Positions 15,607-23,962 of a stretch of DNA of 64,000 nt are shown in pieces. Each line of letters opens with the position of its first letter. Within the stretch, counting starts at the first letter, position 1. The notes under the pieces are model-generated. The model saw only the letters and a list, made by a program, of their open reading frames with translations. It made no database searches and was not told the origin of the DNA. The translations under genes were made by a program, and so were the position numbers. Source of the stretch: Streptomyces netropsis (GTDB taxonomy: Bacteria > Actinomycetota > Actinomycetes > Streptomycetales > Streptomycetaceae); NCBI RefSeq assembly GCF_014203545.1, contig NZ_JACHJG010000015.1, forward strand, positions 1 through 64,000, written 5' to 3'.

Positions 15607-15650
15607 GTCGTATCGCGCTCTGTTGACTGCCGTCACCAAGTCGCTACGCT
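15607..15650. promoter_or_regulatory. Divergent promoters with candidate PaaX operator (TTGAC-N4-GTCAC)
   Basis: On the plus strand TTGACT (15623-15628) and TACGCT (15645-15650) with a 16-nt spacer fit a promoter for the ligase gene. On the minus strand GTGACG (15631-15636) and TACGAC (15607-15612) with an 18-nt spacer fit one for the dehydrogenase gene. The interrupted palindrome at 15623-15636 overlaps both -35 boxes. The same 13-mer core, TGACTGYCGTCAC, recurs before the enoyl-CoA hydratase gene. Confidence 0.65.
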
Positions 15651-15725
15651 GGCAGCGGATCCGCATGGCTGGCAAGACCCCCGTTCACCTCCATTTTTTC
15701 TCGGCGCTAGGGGGCGCAACCCGCG

Positions 15726-17366
15726 ATGGAGCTCATGCCGTCGGCCCACGTCGACACCTTCCCGCGTGACCATCTGCCACCCGGCGGACAGTGGCCGGAC
15801 CTCCGCTTCGACCTGGCGGGGGCGACCGGACCGCGCTACCCCGACCGCCTCAACTGCGGCGTCGAGCTGCTGGACGCGACGGTGGCGCGGCTGGGGGCGG
15901 ACCGGCCCGCCGTGCGGGACGGCGAGGGCGGCGTCTGGTCGTACGGCGAGCTGAACGCCCGGGTGAACCGGATCGCCCACGCGCTCACCGAGGACCTCGG
16001 GGTGGTCCCCGGCAACCGGATCCTTTTACGGGGCCCCACCACGCCCTGGCTGGCGGCCTGCTGGCTCGCGGTGATGAAGGCGGGCGCGGTGGCGGTGACG
16101 GTGCTGGCCGCGCAGCGCCCGCACGAACTCGCGACGATCTGCGCACTCGCGCGGGTGCGGCACGCGCTGTGCGACACCCGGTCGATCGACGACCTGGTCG
16201 CGGCCGGGGTCCCGGCCCTGACGATCACACCGTTCGGCGGGGGCGACGGGGGCGACCTGCTGCGGCTCGCGGCCAAAAAATCCATAGCGTACGCACCCGT
16301 CGAGACCTCCGCGGACGACGTCGCGCTCATCGCCTTCACCTCCGGCACGACCGGGCGCCCCAAGGGCTGTATCCATTTCCACCGTGACGTGCTCGCCGTC
16401 GCCGACACCTTCTCCGCCCACGTCCTGCGACCGCGCCCCGACGACGTCTTCGCGGGCAGCCCGCCCCTCGGCTTCACCTTCGGTCTCGGCGGGCTGCTCG
16501 TCTTCCCGCTGCGCTCGGGCGCCCAGACCCTGCTCGCCGACTGGGGCGGCCCCCGGCGGCTGCTCGCCGACATCCAACGGCACCGCGTCTCGGTGCTGTT
16601 CACCGCGCCGACCGCCTACCGTGCGATGCTGGGCGAGCTCGACGCGTACGACGTCTCCTCGCTGCGCCGGTGCGTCTCCGCGGGCGAGCACCTGCCCGCC
16701 GCGCTCTGGCACGACTGGCAGCGCGCGACCGGACTGCACGTCATCAACGGCATAGGCGCCACCGAGATGCTGCACATCTTCATCTCCGCGGCCGACGAGG
16801 CGGCCCGGCCCGGTACGACCGGGCTGCCGGTGCCCGGTTACGAGGCGCGGGTGATCGGCGCCGACGGCCGTCCGCTGCCGGACGGCGAACCGGGGCTGCT
16901 GGCCGTGCGCGGCCCGACCGGCTGCCGCTATCTGACGGACGAGCGTCAGCGCGACTACGTGCGCGACGGCTGGAACCTCACCGGGGACACCTATGTCCGG
17001 GACGAGGACGGCTACTTCCACTATGTGGCCCGCGCCGACGACATGATCATTTCGGCGGGGTACAACATCGCGGGCCCCGAGGTCGAGGAAGCCCTGCTAC
17101 GCCACCCCGACGTCCTCGAAGCAGCCGTCGTCGGACGGCCGGACAGCCGGCGCGGCGAGGTGGTCGTCGCGCACGTGGTGCTGCGGGCGGGGGTGCCGCG
17201 CACCGAGGAGACCGTCGCGGAGCTGCGGGAGTTCACCAAAAAGGAGATCGTTCCCTACAAGTGCCCTCGCGAGATCGAGTTCCTGGACGCCCTCCCCCGC
17301 ACGCCCACCGGCAAACTGCAGCGCTTCAGACTGCGCGCGGGCGCTTTACAGTTTCCCCGTGACTGA
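15726..17366 (+). CDS. Aryl-CoA ligase (2-aminobenzoate/benzoate-CoA ligase type)
   Basis: This 546-aa protein is an ANL-superfamily adenylating enzyme. The P-loop FTSGTTGRPKG is at 204-214, a GIGATEMLHIF A5-type motif lies near 345, the hinge DDMIISAGYNIAGPEVEEAL follows, and the catalytic lysine motif PTGKLQRF is near the C-terminus. GATEMLHIFIS and the overall order are typical of benzoate- and 2-aminobenzoate-CoA ligases. It should activate an aromatic acid with ATP and CoA. Next to the anthraniloyl/salicylyl-CoA monooxygenase fusion, anthranilate or salicylate is the best guess. The PaaX gene overlaps its last 8 bp. Confidence 0.85.
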   Translation: MELMPSAHVDTFPRDHLPPGGQWPDLRFDLAGATGPRYPDRLNCGVELLDATVARLGADRPAVRDGEGGVWSYGELNARVNRIAHALTEDLGVVPGNRILLRGPTTPWLAACWLAVMKAGAVAVTVLAAQRPHELATICALARVRHALCDTRSIDDLVAAGVPALTITPFGGGDGGDLLRLAAKKSIAYAPVETSADDVALIAFTSGTTGRPKGCIHFHRDVLAVADTFSAHVLRPRPDDVFAGSPPLGFTFGLGGLLVFPLRSGAQTLLADWGGPRRLLADIQRHRVSVLFTAPTAYRAMLGELDAYDVSSLRRCVSAGEHLPAALWHDWQRATGLHVINGIGATEMLHIFISAADEAARPGTTGLPVPGYEARVIGADGRPLPDGEPGLLAVRGPTGCRYLTDERQRDYVRDGWNLTGDTYVRDEDGYFHYVARADDMIISAGYNIAGPEVEEALLRHPDVLEAAVVGRPDSRRGEVVVAHVVLRAGVPRTEETVAELREFTKKEIVPYKCPREIEFLDALPRTPTGKLQRFRLRAGALQFPRD

Positions 17367-18219
17367 CCAGCCGACTGACCCGCCGACGGACCCGCAGCCG
17401 TCCCACACCCCCCGGTCCCTCATCGTCACCTTCTACGGCGCGTACGGGCGCGGCAGCGCCGACGACCCGGGCGGTCCGGTACCGATCGCGGCCCTCATCC
17501 GGCTGCTCGGCGCCGTGGGCGTGGACTCCCCGTCGGTGCGGTCCGCCGTCTCCCGGCTCAAGCGCCGCGGGCTGCTCGTCGCGGGCCGCACGGCGGACGG
17601 AGCGGCGGGATACGGGCTGTCGGACGACGCCCGGGAGCTGCTGCGCGACGGCGACCGGCGGATCTACGGCCGCTCCCCGGCGCGGGCCGGGGAGGGGTGG
17701 CTGCTGGCCGTCTTCTCGGTTCCCGAGGAGGAGCGCCACAAGCGGCACCTGTTGCGCTCCCGGCTGGCCAGGCTGGGGTTCGGCACGGCGGCACCCGGGG
17801 TGTGGATCGCCCCGGCGCACGTCTACGAGGAGACGCGGCACACCCTGGAGCGGCTCGGACTGGCCGCCTACGTCGACCTGTTCAAGGGCGGCCACCTCGG
17901 CTTCGAACCGACCCCCGAGGCGGTGGCCCGGTGGTGGGACCTGGAGGCGCTGGCGACGCAGCACCGCGCGTTCCTGGACGCCCACGAGCCCGTGCTGCGG
18001 CGCTGGGCGCGCCGGCGGACGCTGCCGCCGGAGGAGGCCTACCGCGACTACCTGCTCGCGCTGGACTCCTGGCGGCGGCTGCCGTACGCCGACCCCGGGC
18101 TGCCGGCGTCGCTGCTGCCGGACCGGTGGCCGGGCGGGCGGGCGGCCCGGGTGTTCGGGGCGCTGCACGCGCGACTACGGGACGCGGGCGGGCAGTTCGT
18201 CGCGCCCGTCCTGGCGTAG
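17359..18219 (+). CDS. PaaX-family transcriptional repressor
   Basis: This 286-aa protein matches PaaX. A short disordered start is followed by RSLIVTFYGAYGRG, a wHTH (GAVGVDSPSVRSAVSRLKRRG), a central domain with GEGWLLAVFSVPEEERHKRH, and a C-terminal helical PaaX-C part (HRAFLDAHEPVLRRWARRR). PaaX repressors sense an aryl-CoA thioester such as phenylacetyl-CoA and release DNA. Here the inducer would be the CoA thioester made by the upstream ligase. It overlaps the ligase gene by 8 bp. Candidate operators lie upstream of both the ligase/dehydrogenase pair and the hydratase gene. It converges on the monooxygenase gene. Confidence 0.9.
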   Translation: MTDQPTDPPTDPQPSHTPRSLIVTFYGAYGRGSADDPGGPVPIAALIRLLGAVGVDSPSVRSAVSRLKRRGLLVAGRTADGAAGYGLSDDARELLRDGDRRIYGRSPARAGEGWLLAVFSVPEEERHKRHLLRSRLARLGFGTAAPGVWIAPAHVYEETRHTLERLGLAAYVDLFKGGHLGFEPTPEAVARWWDLEALATQHRAFLDAHEPVLRRWARRRTLPPEEAYRDYLLALDSWRRLPYADPGLPASLLPDRWPGGRAARVFGALHARLRDAGGQFVAPVLA

Positions 18220-18240
18220 ACGGGCCGGGTGCCCCTCCGG

Positions 18241-20481
18241 TCAGAGGGTGCGCCCCGTCGGCGGCTTGCGGCTGCCCGCCCGGTACGGCTGCGGCCAGGG
18301 CGCGCCGGGGCCGGTGTAGCCCTGGTCGGCCGCGGCGTGCAGGGTCCAGTTCGGGTCGTAGAGGTGCGGTCGGGCGAGGGCGCAGAGGTCCGCACGGCCC
18401 GCCAGGATCAGTGAATTGACGTCGTCCCAGGAGGAGATGGCGCCGACCGCGACGACCGGGACGCCCACCTCGTGGCGGATCCGGTCGGCGAAGGGAGTCT
18501 GGTACGAGCGGCCGTAGTCGGGCTTCTCGTCGGGGACGACCTGGCCGGTGGAGACGTCGATGGCGTCGGCGCCGTGGTCGGCGAAGGCGCGGGCGACGGT
18601 GACCGCGTCGTCGGCGGTGGTGCCGCCGGCGGCCCAGTCGGTGGCGGAGATGCGGACGGTCATGGGCCGCTCGGCGGGCCAGACGGCTCGTACGGCGTCG
18701 AAGACCTCCAGCGGGTAGCGCAACCGGCCTTCGAGGTCGCCGCCGTAGGCGTCGTCGCGCCGGTTGGTGAGGGGGGAGAGGAAGCCGGACAGCAGATAGC
18801 CGTGCGCGCAGTGCAGTTCGAGGAGGTCGAAGCCCGCCCGGGCGGCGGACTCGGCGGAGCGTACGAACTGCTCGCGGATCCCGGCGAGTTCCGGGCCGGT
18901 GAGGGCCTTGGGCATCTGGTTGACGCCGGGCCGGTAGGGCAGCGGGGACGCGGCGACGAGGGGCCAGTTGCCGTCGGGGAGCGGCTGGTCGATGCCTTCC
19001 CACATGAGCCGGGTGGAGCCCTTGCGGCCGGAGTGGCCGAGCTGGACGCCGATGGCGGTGCCGGGGGCCCGGGTGTGGACGAAGTCCGTGATGCGACGCC
19101 AGGCGTCCTCGTGTTCCGGCTCGTACAGGCCCGTGCAGCCCGGGGTGATCCGGCCTTGTGGGCTGACGCAGACCATCTCGGTCATGACGAGGCCGGCGCC
19201 GCCGAGGGCCCGGGCGCCGAGGTGGACGAGGTGGAAGTCGTCCGGGGTGCCGTCGACGGCGGAGTACATGTCCATCGGGGAGACGACGACGCGGTTGCGC
19301 AGGGTCAGTTCGCGCAGCCGGAAGGGGGTGAACATCGGCGGTGTCGCGGGGGGTATGCCCGCCTCGCGCTCGACGGCGGCGACGAAGTCCGCGTCCCGCA
19401 GGCGGAGGTTGTCGTGGGTGACGCGGCGGCTGCGGGTGAGGAGGTTGAAGGCGAACCGGCGGGGCGGCTGGTCGACGTGGACGGCGAGGTTCTCGAACCA
19501 CTCCAGGCTGGCCCGGGCCGCCCGCTGGGTGGACGCCACCACCGGGCGTCGTTCGGCCTCGTAGGCGGCCAGGGCCTCGGTGACCGTGGGCCGGTCCGTG
19601 AGGTGGGCGATGAGGGCGAGGGCGTCCTCGACGGCGAGCTTGGTGCCGGAGCCGATGGAGAAGTGTGCGGTGTGGGCGGCGTCGCCGAGCAGCACGGTGT
19701 TCCGGTGGGACCAGTGCTCGTTGACGACGGTGCGGAAGGCGGTCCAGGTGGAGTGGTTCGAGCGCAGGGGGCGCCCGCCGAGGAAGTCGGCGAAGTACTT
19801 GCCGCACTGTTCGATGGAGGTGTCCTCATCGCAGCGGTCGAGGCCGGCGCGGCGCCACACCTCTTCGCGCATCTCGACGATGACGGTGCTCGCGTGGGGC
19901 GAGAAGGGATAGCCGTGCAGTTGCATCAGGCCGTGTTCGGTCTCGGCCAGCTCGAAACGGAAGGCGTCGAGGGCGAAGTCGGCGGCGAGCCAGATGTAGC
20001 GGCAGCGGTGCGTGGTGAGAGTGGGACGGAAGGCGTCGCGGTGGGCGTCCCGGGTGCGGCTGTGGACACCGTCGGCGGCGACGACGAGGTCGTGGGAGCG
20101 GGCCAGCTCGGCGGCGGGCGGCGCCTCGGAGGAGAAGCGCAGGGTGACACCGAGGGCGCGACAGCGCTCGTGGAGGATCTCCAGGAGCCGTCGGCGGCCG
20201 AGGGCGGCGAAGCCGTGACCGCCCGAGGTCAGGACGCGGCCGCGGTGGACGACGTCGATGTCGTCCCAGCGGACGAACTCCTCGCTCAGGGCGCGGTGGA
20301 CGGCCGGGTCGGCGCTCTCGATGCCGCCGAGGGTCTCGTCGGAGAGGACGACGCCGAAGCCGAAGGTGTCGTCGGGGGCGTTGCGCTCCCAGAGGGTGAC
20401 CTCGTGCTCGGGGCTCTGGCGTTTCAGCAGCGCGGCGGTGTAGAGACCGCCGGGTCCGCCGCCGATGACCGCGACCTTCAT
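18241..20481 (-). CDS. Bifunctional aryl-CoA monooxygenase/reductase (anthraniloyl- or salicylyl-CoA 5-hydroxylase fused to OYE-type reductase)
   Basis: This 746-aa fusion has two flavin domains. Residues 1 to about 375 form an FAD aromatic monooxygenase (VIGGGPGGLYTAALLKR; LGDAAHTAHFSIGSGTKLAV as the DG/GD motif). About 390-740 form an old-yellow-enzyme domain (FTPFRLRELTLRNRVVVSPM; HCAHGYLLSGFLSPLTNRR). This order is that of 2-aminobenzoyl-CoA monooxygenase/reductase, which hydroxylates and dearomatises anthraniloyl-CoA; close relatives are annotated salicylyl-CoA 5-hydroxylase/oxidoreductase. Full length and both cofactor motifs are present. It starts 1 bp after the hydratase stop, so the two are translationally coupled. 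Substrate choice cannot be settled from sequence. Confidence 0.88.
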   Translation of the reverse strand: MKVAVIGGGPGGLYTAALLKRQSPEHEVTLWERNAPDDTFGFGVVLSDETLGGIESADPAVHRALSEEFVRWDDIDVVHRGRVLTSGGHGFAALGRRRLLEILHERCRALGVTLRFSSEAPPAAELARSHDLVVAADGVHSRTRDAHRDAFRPTLTTHRCRYIWLAADFALDAFRFELAETEHGLMQLHGYPFSPHASTVIVEMREEVWRRAGLDRCDEDTSIEQCGKYFADFLGGRPLRSNHSTWTAFRTVVNEHWSHRNTVLLGDAAHTAHFSIGSGTKLAVEDALALIAHLTDRPTVTEALAAYEAERRPVVASTQRAARASLEWFENLAVHVDQPPRRFAFNLLTRSRRVTHDNLRLRDADFVAAVEREAGIPPATPPMFTPFRLRELTLRNRVVVSPMDMYSAVDGTPDDFHLVHLGARALGGAGLVMTEMVCVSPQGRITPGCTGLYEPEHEDAWRRITDFVHTRAPGTAIGVQLGHSGRKGSTRLMWEGIDQPLPDGNWPLVAASPLPYRPGVNQMPKALTGPELAGIREQFVRSAESAARAGFDLLELHCAHGYLLSGFLSPLTNRRDDAYGGDLEGRLRYPLEVFDAVRAVWPAERPMTVRISATDWAAGGTTADDAVTVARAFADHGADAIDVSTGQVVPDEKPDYGRSYQTPFADRIRHEVGVPVVAVGAISSWDDVNSLILAGRADLCALARPHLYDPNWTLHAAADQGYTGPGAPWPQPYRAGSRKPPTGRTL

Positions 20482-20482
20482 G

Positions 20483-21310
20483 TCACCGCCCCTGCCACTT
20501 GGGGGGCCGCTTCTCGGTGAACGCGGCGTGGAATTCGGCGTAGTCGGCGCCGTTCATCAGCAGTGCCTGGGTGGCGGCGTCCAGCTCGATGGCGGCGGCG
20601 AGCGGCATGTCGAGTTCCGCGGTGAGCAGGGCCTTGGTCTGGGCGTGCGCGAGGGCGGGGCCGTCGGCGAGACGGCGGGCGAGCGCCTGTGCCGTGGCGG
20701 CCGCCTCGCCCTCGTCGGCCAACTGGCTGATGAGGCCGATGCGTTCGGCCTCGGGGGCGCGCACGCTCTCGCCGAGCATCAGCAGCCGGGTGGCGTGGCC
20801 GAGGCCGACGACGCGGGGCAGCAGATAGGCGGCGCCCATGTCGCCGCCGGAGAGGCCGACCTTGGTGAAGAGGAAGGCGAAGCGGGTGGTCGGGTCGGCG
20901 ACGCGGAAGTCGGCGGCGAGCGCGAAGACGGCGCCGGCGCCCGCCGCGACCCCGTGGACGGCGGCGATCACCGGGAAGGGGCACTCGCGCAGGGCCCGTA
21001 CGACCTGGCCGGTCATGCGGTTGAAGTCGAGTAATTGGCCGGTGTCCATGGCCAGGGTGGCGCCGATGATCTCGTCGACGTCGCCGCCGGAGCAGAAGCC
21101 GCGGCCCTCGCCGCCGAGCACGAGGGCCCGTACGGAGCCGTCGCGGGCCAGCTCGGGCAGGAGGTCGCGGAGGTCTGCGTAGGCGCCGAAGGTCAGGGCG
21201 TTGAGCTTGTCGGGCCGGGCGAGGGTGACGGTCGCGACGCCCGCGTCGAGGGTCAGACGCAGGTGCCGCCATTCCTCGGTGCGGTGCGCGGAGCCGGTGA
21301 ACGGACTCAT
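20483..21310 (-). CDS. Enoyl-CoA hydratase/isomerase family protein
   Basis: This 275-aa crotonase-fold protein has the CoA-binding/oxyanion segments LARPDKLNALTFGAY and GEGRGFCSGGDVDEI, and the second oxyanion AAVHGVAAGAGAVFALAADF. The position that usually carries a catalytic Glu reads KVGLSGGDMGAAYLLPR, with Asp instead, a variation seen in some crotonases. It probably adds water to, or opens, the alicyclic enoyl-CoA in the hybrid pathway. The start is ATG 21310 with GGAGGCC upstream. It heads the leftward transcript that continues into the monooxygenase/reductase. Confidence 0.88.
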   Translation of the reverse strand: MSPFTGSAHRTEEWRHLRLTLDAGVATVTLARPDKLNALTFGAYADLRDLLPELARDGSVRALVLGGEGRGFCSGGDVDEIIGATLAMDTGQLLDFNRMTGQVVRALRECPFPVIAAVHGVAAGAGAVFALAADFRVADPTTRFAFLFTKVGLSGGDMGAAYLLPRVVGLGHATRLLMLGESVRAPEAERIGLISQLADEGEAAATAQALARRLADGPALAHAQTKALLTAELDMPLAAAIELDAATQALLMNGADYAEFHAAFTEKRPPKWQGR

Positions 21311-21357
21311 GGAGCACGGCCTCCTTCAGCCGGTGGCTGGTGCGTGCCTGCTCCGCG

Positions 21358-21387
21358 AAGTTATCACCGATGCGTGACTGTCGTCAC
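21358..21387 (-). promoter_or_regulatory. Promoter with GTGAC-N4-GTCAC operator for hydratase-monooxygenase operon
   Basis: On the minus strand GTGACG (21382-21387) and TAACTT (21358-21363) are separated by 18 nt, the same layout as the dehydrogenase promoter. The palindrome GTGACTGTCGTCAC (21374-21387) covers the -35 box. It shares the 13-mer TGACTGYCGTCAC with the 15.6-kb region, consistent with one regulator, probably PaaX. Confidence 0.65.
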
Positions 21388-21413
21388 GAGTGCGCGATAA
21401 GGATTCACCGGGA

Positions 21414-21463
21414 GACGACAAGGGCCCGGCACCCCGTTCCAGGGGTGCCGGGCCCTTGTCGTC
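21414..21463 (-). terminator. Perfect 22-bp terminator hairpin after ornithine carbamoyltransferase
   Basis: 21414-21435 and 21442-21463 are perfectly complementary over 22 bp (core AAGGGCCCGGCACCCC) with a 6-nt loop. It lies just downstream of the carbamoyltransferase stop and upstream of the hydratase promoter, so it insulates the two leftward transcripts. Confidence 0.9.
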
Positions 21464-21478
21464 CGCCGTCGGCCGGGC

Positions 21479-22480
21479 TCATTCGCCCAGGGTCGCCACC
21501 AGCACCGCCTTGATCGTGTGCATCCGGTTCTCGGCCTCGTCGAAGACGACGGAGTGCACGGACTCGAAGACCTCGTCGGTGACCTCCAGCGAGGTCAGCC
21601 CGTGGCGCTCGTGGATCTCACGGGCGACCGAGGTGCCGAGGTCATGGAAGGCGGGCAGGCAGTGCAGGAACTTCACGGCCGGATTGCCGGTCGCGCGCAG
21701 CACGTCCATGGTGACCGCGTACGGGGCGAGCAGCGCGATCCGGGCGTCCCACACCTCCTTGGGCTCCCCCATCGACACCCACACGTCGGTGGCGACGAAG
21801 TCGGCGCCCCGCACCCCTTCGGTGACGTCCGCCGTCAGCGTGATGCGTGCGCCGCTCTCCTCGGCGAGGCGCCGTGCCTCGGCGATGATCTCCGGGGCCG
21901 GCCAGAGTTCCTCGGGGGCCACGATCCGTACGTCCATGCCGAGGAGGGCGCCGGTGATCAGGTAGGAGTTGCCCATGTTGTACCGGGCGTCGCCGAGGTA
22001 GGCGTAAGTGACGTGCTCCAGCGACTTGGCGGTGTGCTCGCTCATGGTGAGCACGTCGGCGAGCATCTGCGTGGGGTGCCACTCGTCGGTGAGGCCGTTG
22101 AAGACCGGCACCCCGGCGTGCACGGCCAGCTCCTCGACGACCTCCTGGCCGTGGCCGCGGTACTCGATGCCGTCGAACATCCGGCCGAGCACCCGTGCGG
22201 TGTCCCTGACGGACTCCTTGTGCCCGACCTGGGAGCCCGCGGGGTCCAGATAGGTCGTACGGGCGCCCTGATCGGCGGCGGCCACCTCGAAGGCACAGCG
22301 GGTGCGGGTCGAGGTCTTCTCGAAGACGAGCGCGATGTTCCGGCCCCGCAGCCGCGGCTCCTCGGTGCCCGCGCGCTTGGCCGCCTTGAGTTCCGCGGCC
22401 AACTCGATCAGGCTGTGGAACTCCTCCGCGGTGAAGTCCGTCTCCTTGAGGAAGTGGCGGCCCTTGAGGTCTGTCGCCAT
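21479..22480 (-). CDS. argF: Ornithine carbamoyltransferase
   Basis: This 333-aa enzyme shows the carbamoyl-phosphate motif KTSTRTRCAFEVA (about 54-66), HPTQMLAD in the ornithine domain, and the HCLPAF motif with the catalytic Cys. It condenses carbamoyl phosphate and ornithine to citrulline, or runs in reverse in the arginine deiminase pathway. It lies 115 bp downstream of an arginine deiminase gene on the same strand, so the catabolic role (arcB) is likely. The start is ATG 22480 with TAGGAG upstream. It ends in a strong hairpin. Confidence 0.95.
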   Translation of the reverse strand: MATDLKGRHFLKETDFTAEEFHSLIELAAELKAAKRAGTEEPRLRGRNIALVFEKTSTRTRCAFEVAAADQGARTTYLDPAGSQVGHKESVRDTARVLGRMFDGIEYRGHGQEVVEELAVHAGVPVFNGLTDEWHPTQMLADVLTMSEHTAKSLEHVTYAYLGDARYNMGNSYLITGALLGMDVRIVAPEELWPAPEIIAEARRLAEESGARITLTADVTEGVRGADFVATDVWVSMGEPKEVWDARIALLAPYAVTMDVLRATGNPAVKFLHCLPAFHDLGTSVAREIHERHGLTSLEVTDEVFESVHSVVFDEAENRMHTIKAVLVATLGE

Positions 22481-22532
22481 GGGGTGGGCTCCTAGGTCAC
22501 GACTACAGGGGAAAATCGGAACTCTATACGAT

Positions 22533-22571
22533 CCATCGCATCACTATGCAGTGCGTCTCACTGTGCGATGG
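22533..22571. promoter_or_regulatory. Nested inverted repeat between arcA and argF (possible arginine-responsive site)
   Basis: CCATCGCA (22533-22540) pairs with TGCGATGG (22564-22571), and inside it CAGTG (22549-22553) pairs with CACTG (22559-22563). A TATAGA-like -10 reading leftward lies just beyond. The TGCATAGTGATGC segment loosely resembles actinomycete ARG boxes. It may be an ArgR site or a weak hairpin between the two genes. Confidence 0.4.
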
Positions 22572-22595
22572 GCCACGCCCACCTCATCTCGGGGG

Positions 22596-23825
22596 TCACG
22601 GGGACACCGCGTCCCGCTCGACCGGGCAGCTCATGCAGCGCGGGCCGCCCCTGCCCCGGCCCAGCTCGCTGCCCGGGATCGTGATGACCTCCACTCCATG
22701 TTTGCGCAGAAACGTGTTGGTCGTCGCGTTGCGCTCGTACGCGACCACCACCCCCGGCTCGATCGCCAGCACGTTGCAGCCGTCGTCCCACTGCTCGCGC
22801 TCCGCCGCGTGCACGTCCTGGGTCGCGGTGAGCACCCGGATGTCGTCGAGCCCGAGGGCAGCGGCGATCGCGCGGTGCATGTGCTCCGGGGCGTGGTCGG
22901 TGACCTTCAGCTCGTTCTCGCTCGTCCCGGGTTCGATCGTGTACGAGCGGAGCATGCCCAGCCCCGCGTACTGCGTGAAGGTGTCGCCGTCAACCATCGT
23001 CATCACGGTGTCCAGATGCATGAACGCCCGCGCCTTGGGCATGTCCAGCGCCACGATCGTGCGGGCGGACCCGGCCGCGAAGAGACCGCGGGCCAGCATC
23101 TCCACGGCCTGCGGGGTGGTCCGCTCGCTCATGCCGATCAGCACCGCGCCCTCCCCGATGACGAGGACGTCGCCTCCTTCTATCGTCGACGGGTAGGCCG
23201 CCTGGCCCTCGGACCAGAGGTGGAAGCCGCCCGGGGCGAAGAGCGGGTGGTGGCGGTAGACGGCCTCGTAATGCACGGTCTCGTGCCAACGGGCGGGCCA
23301 GCGCATCGCGTTGATGCACACCCCGTCGTACACCCAGGCCGAGGTGTCGCGGGTGAAGAGGTGGTTGGGCAGGGGGTTGATCAGGAAGTCGTCGAGGTCC
23401 ATGGCGTGGAAGCGGACGGAGACCGGCTCCGCGTGCCGCTCCAGGAACTCGCGCTTGGTCATCCCGCCGACGAGTGAGGTGGTCAGCTCGGCAGCGGTCA
23501 TCGCGTCGAACGCGGCTCTCAGATGGTCGGTGGCGAGCGGACCGTACTCCTTCTCGTCGAAGACCCGGTCCAGCACGAGCGAACGCGCCGCCGGCACCAC
23601 GAGGCTCTCCTGCAACAGGTCCTGGAAGAGGTGCACCTCCACGCCGCGGTCGCGCAGCACGTCGGCGAAGCCGTCGTGCTCGGCTCGGGCGCGACGCACC
23701 CAGAGCACGTCGTCGAAGAGGAGGGCGTCCTTATTGGACGGGGTGAGCCGCTTCAGCTCCAGGTCGGGGCGGTGCACGATGACGCGGCGCAGCCGCCCGG
23801 CCTCGGAATCGACATGGAATCCCAT
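22596..23825 (-). CDS. arcA: Arginine deiminase
   Basis: This 409-aa enzyme is a complete arginine deiminase. It begins with SEAGRLRRVIVHRPDLELKR, and contains FTRDTSAW, the acidic STIEGGDVLV, the catalytic His region RAFMHLDTVMTMVD, and the C-terminal nucleophile GPRCMSCPVER. It hydrolyses arginine to citrulline and ammonia. With the adjacent carbamoyltransferase it forms the first two steps of the ADI pathway, supplying ammonia and, through a carbamate kinase not seen here, ATP. No arginine/ornithine antiporter is in the window. The start is ATG 23825 with GGAGAG upstream. Confidence 0.95.
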   Translation of the reverse strand: MGFHVDSEAGRLRRVIVHRPDLELKRLTPSNKDALLFDDVLWVRRARAEHDGFADVLRDRGVEVHLFQDLLQESLVVPAARSLVLDRVFDEKEYGPLATDHLRAAFDAMTAAELTTSLVGGMTKREFLERHAEPVSVRFHAMDLDDFLINPLPNHLFTRDTSAWVYDGVCINAMRWPARWHETVHYEAVYRHHPLFAPGGFHLWSEGQAAYPSTIEGGDVLVIGEGAVLIGMSERTTPQAVEMLARGLFAAGSARTIVALDMPKARAFMHLDTVMTMVDGDTFTQYAGLGMLRSYTIEPGTSENELKVTDHAPEHMHRAIAAALGLDDIRVLTATQDVHAAEREQWDDGCNVLAIEPGVVVAYERNATTNTFLRKHGVEVITIPGSELGRGRGGPRCMSCPVERDAVSP

Positions 23826-23898
23826 CTCTCCATCCTGGCCCCATCACACCGTGATCACTCGGTACCCGGCGCGCGGAAACCGCCGTGGCGACGGCTGC

Positions 23899-23931
23899 GC
23901 GGGTCCGCGGCGGACTGCGCCGCGGACCCGC
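23899..23931 (-). terminator. 14-bp perfect hairpin downstream of Pnkp
   Basis: GCGGGTCCGCGGCG (23899-23912) pairs with 23918-23931 around a GACTG loop. It lies 31 bp past the Pnkp stop codon and upstream of arcA, so it is the terminator of the leftward RNA-repair transcript. Confidence 0.8.
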
Positions 23932-23962
23932 TCGATGCCCGCTCAGGGCCGCTCGAGGTGCC

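Noticed and set aside
18472..20520. Plus-strand open frame of about 680 codons
   Set aside because: It is fully antisense to the monooxygenase/reductase gene, which has intact flavin motifs. The antisense product is low-complexity Gly/Val/Ala.
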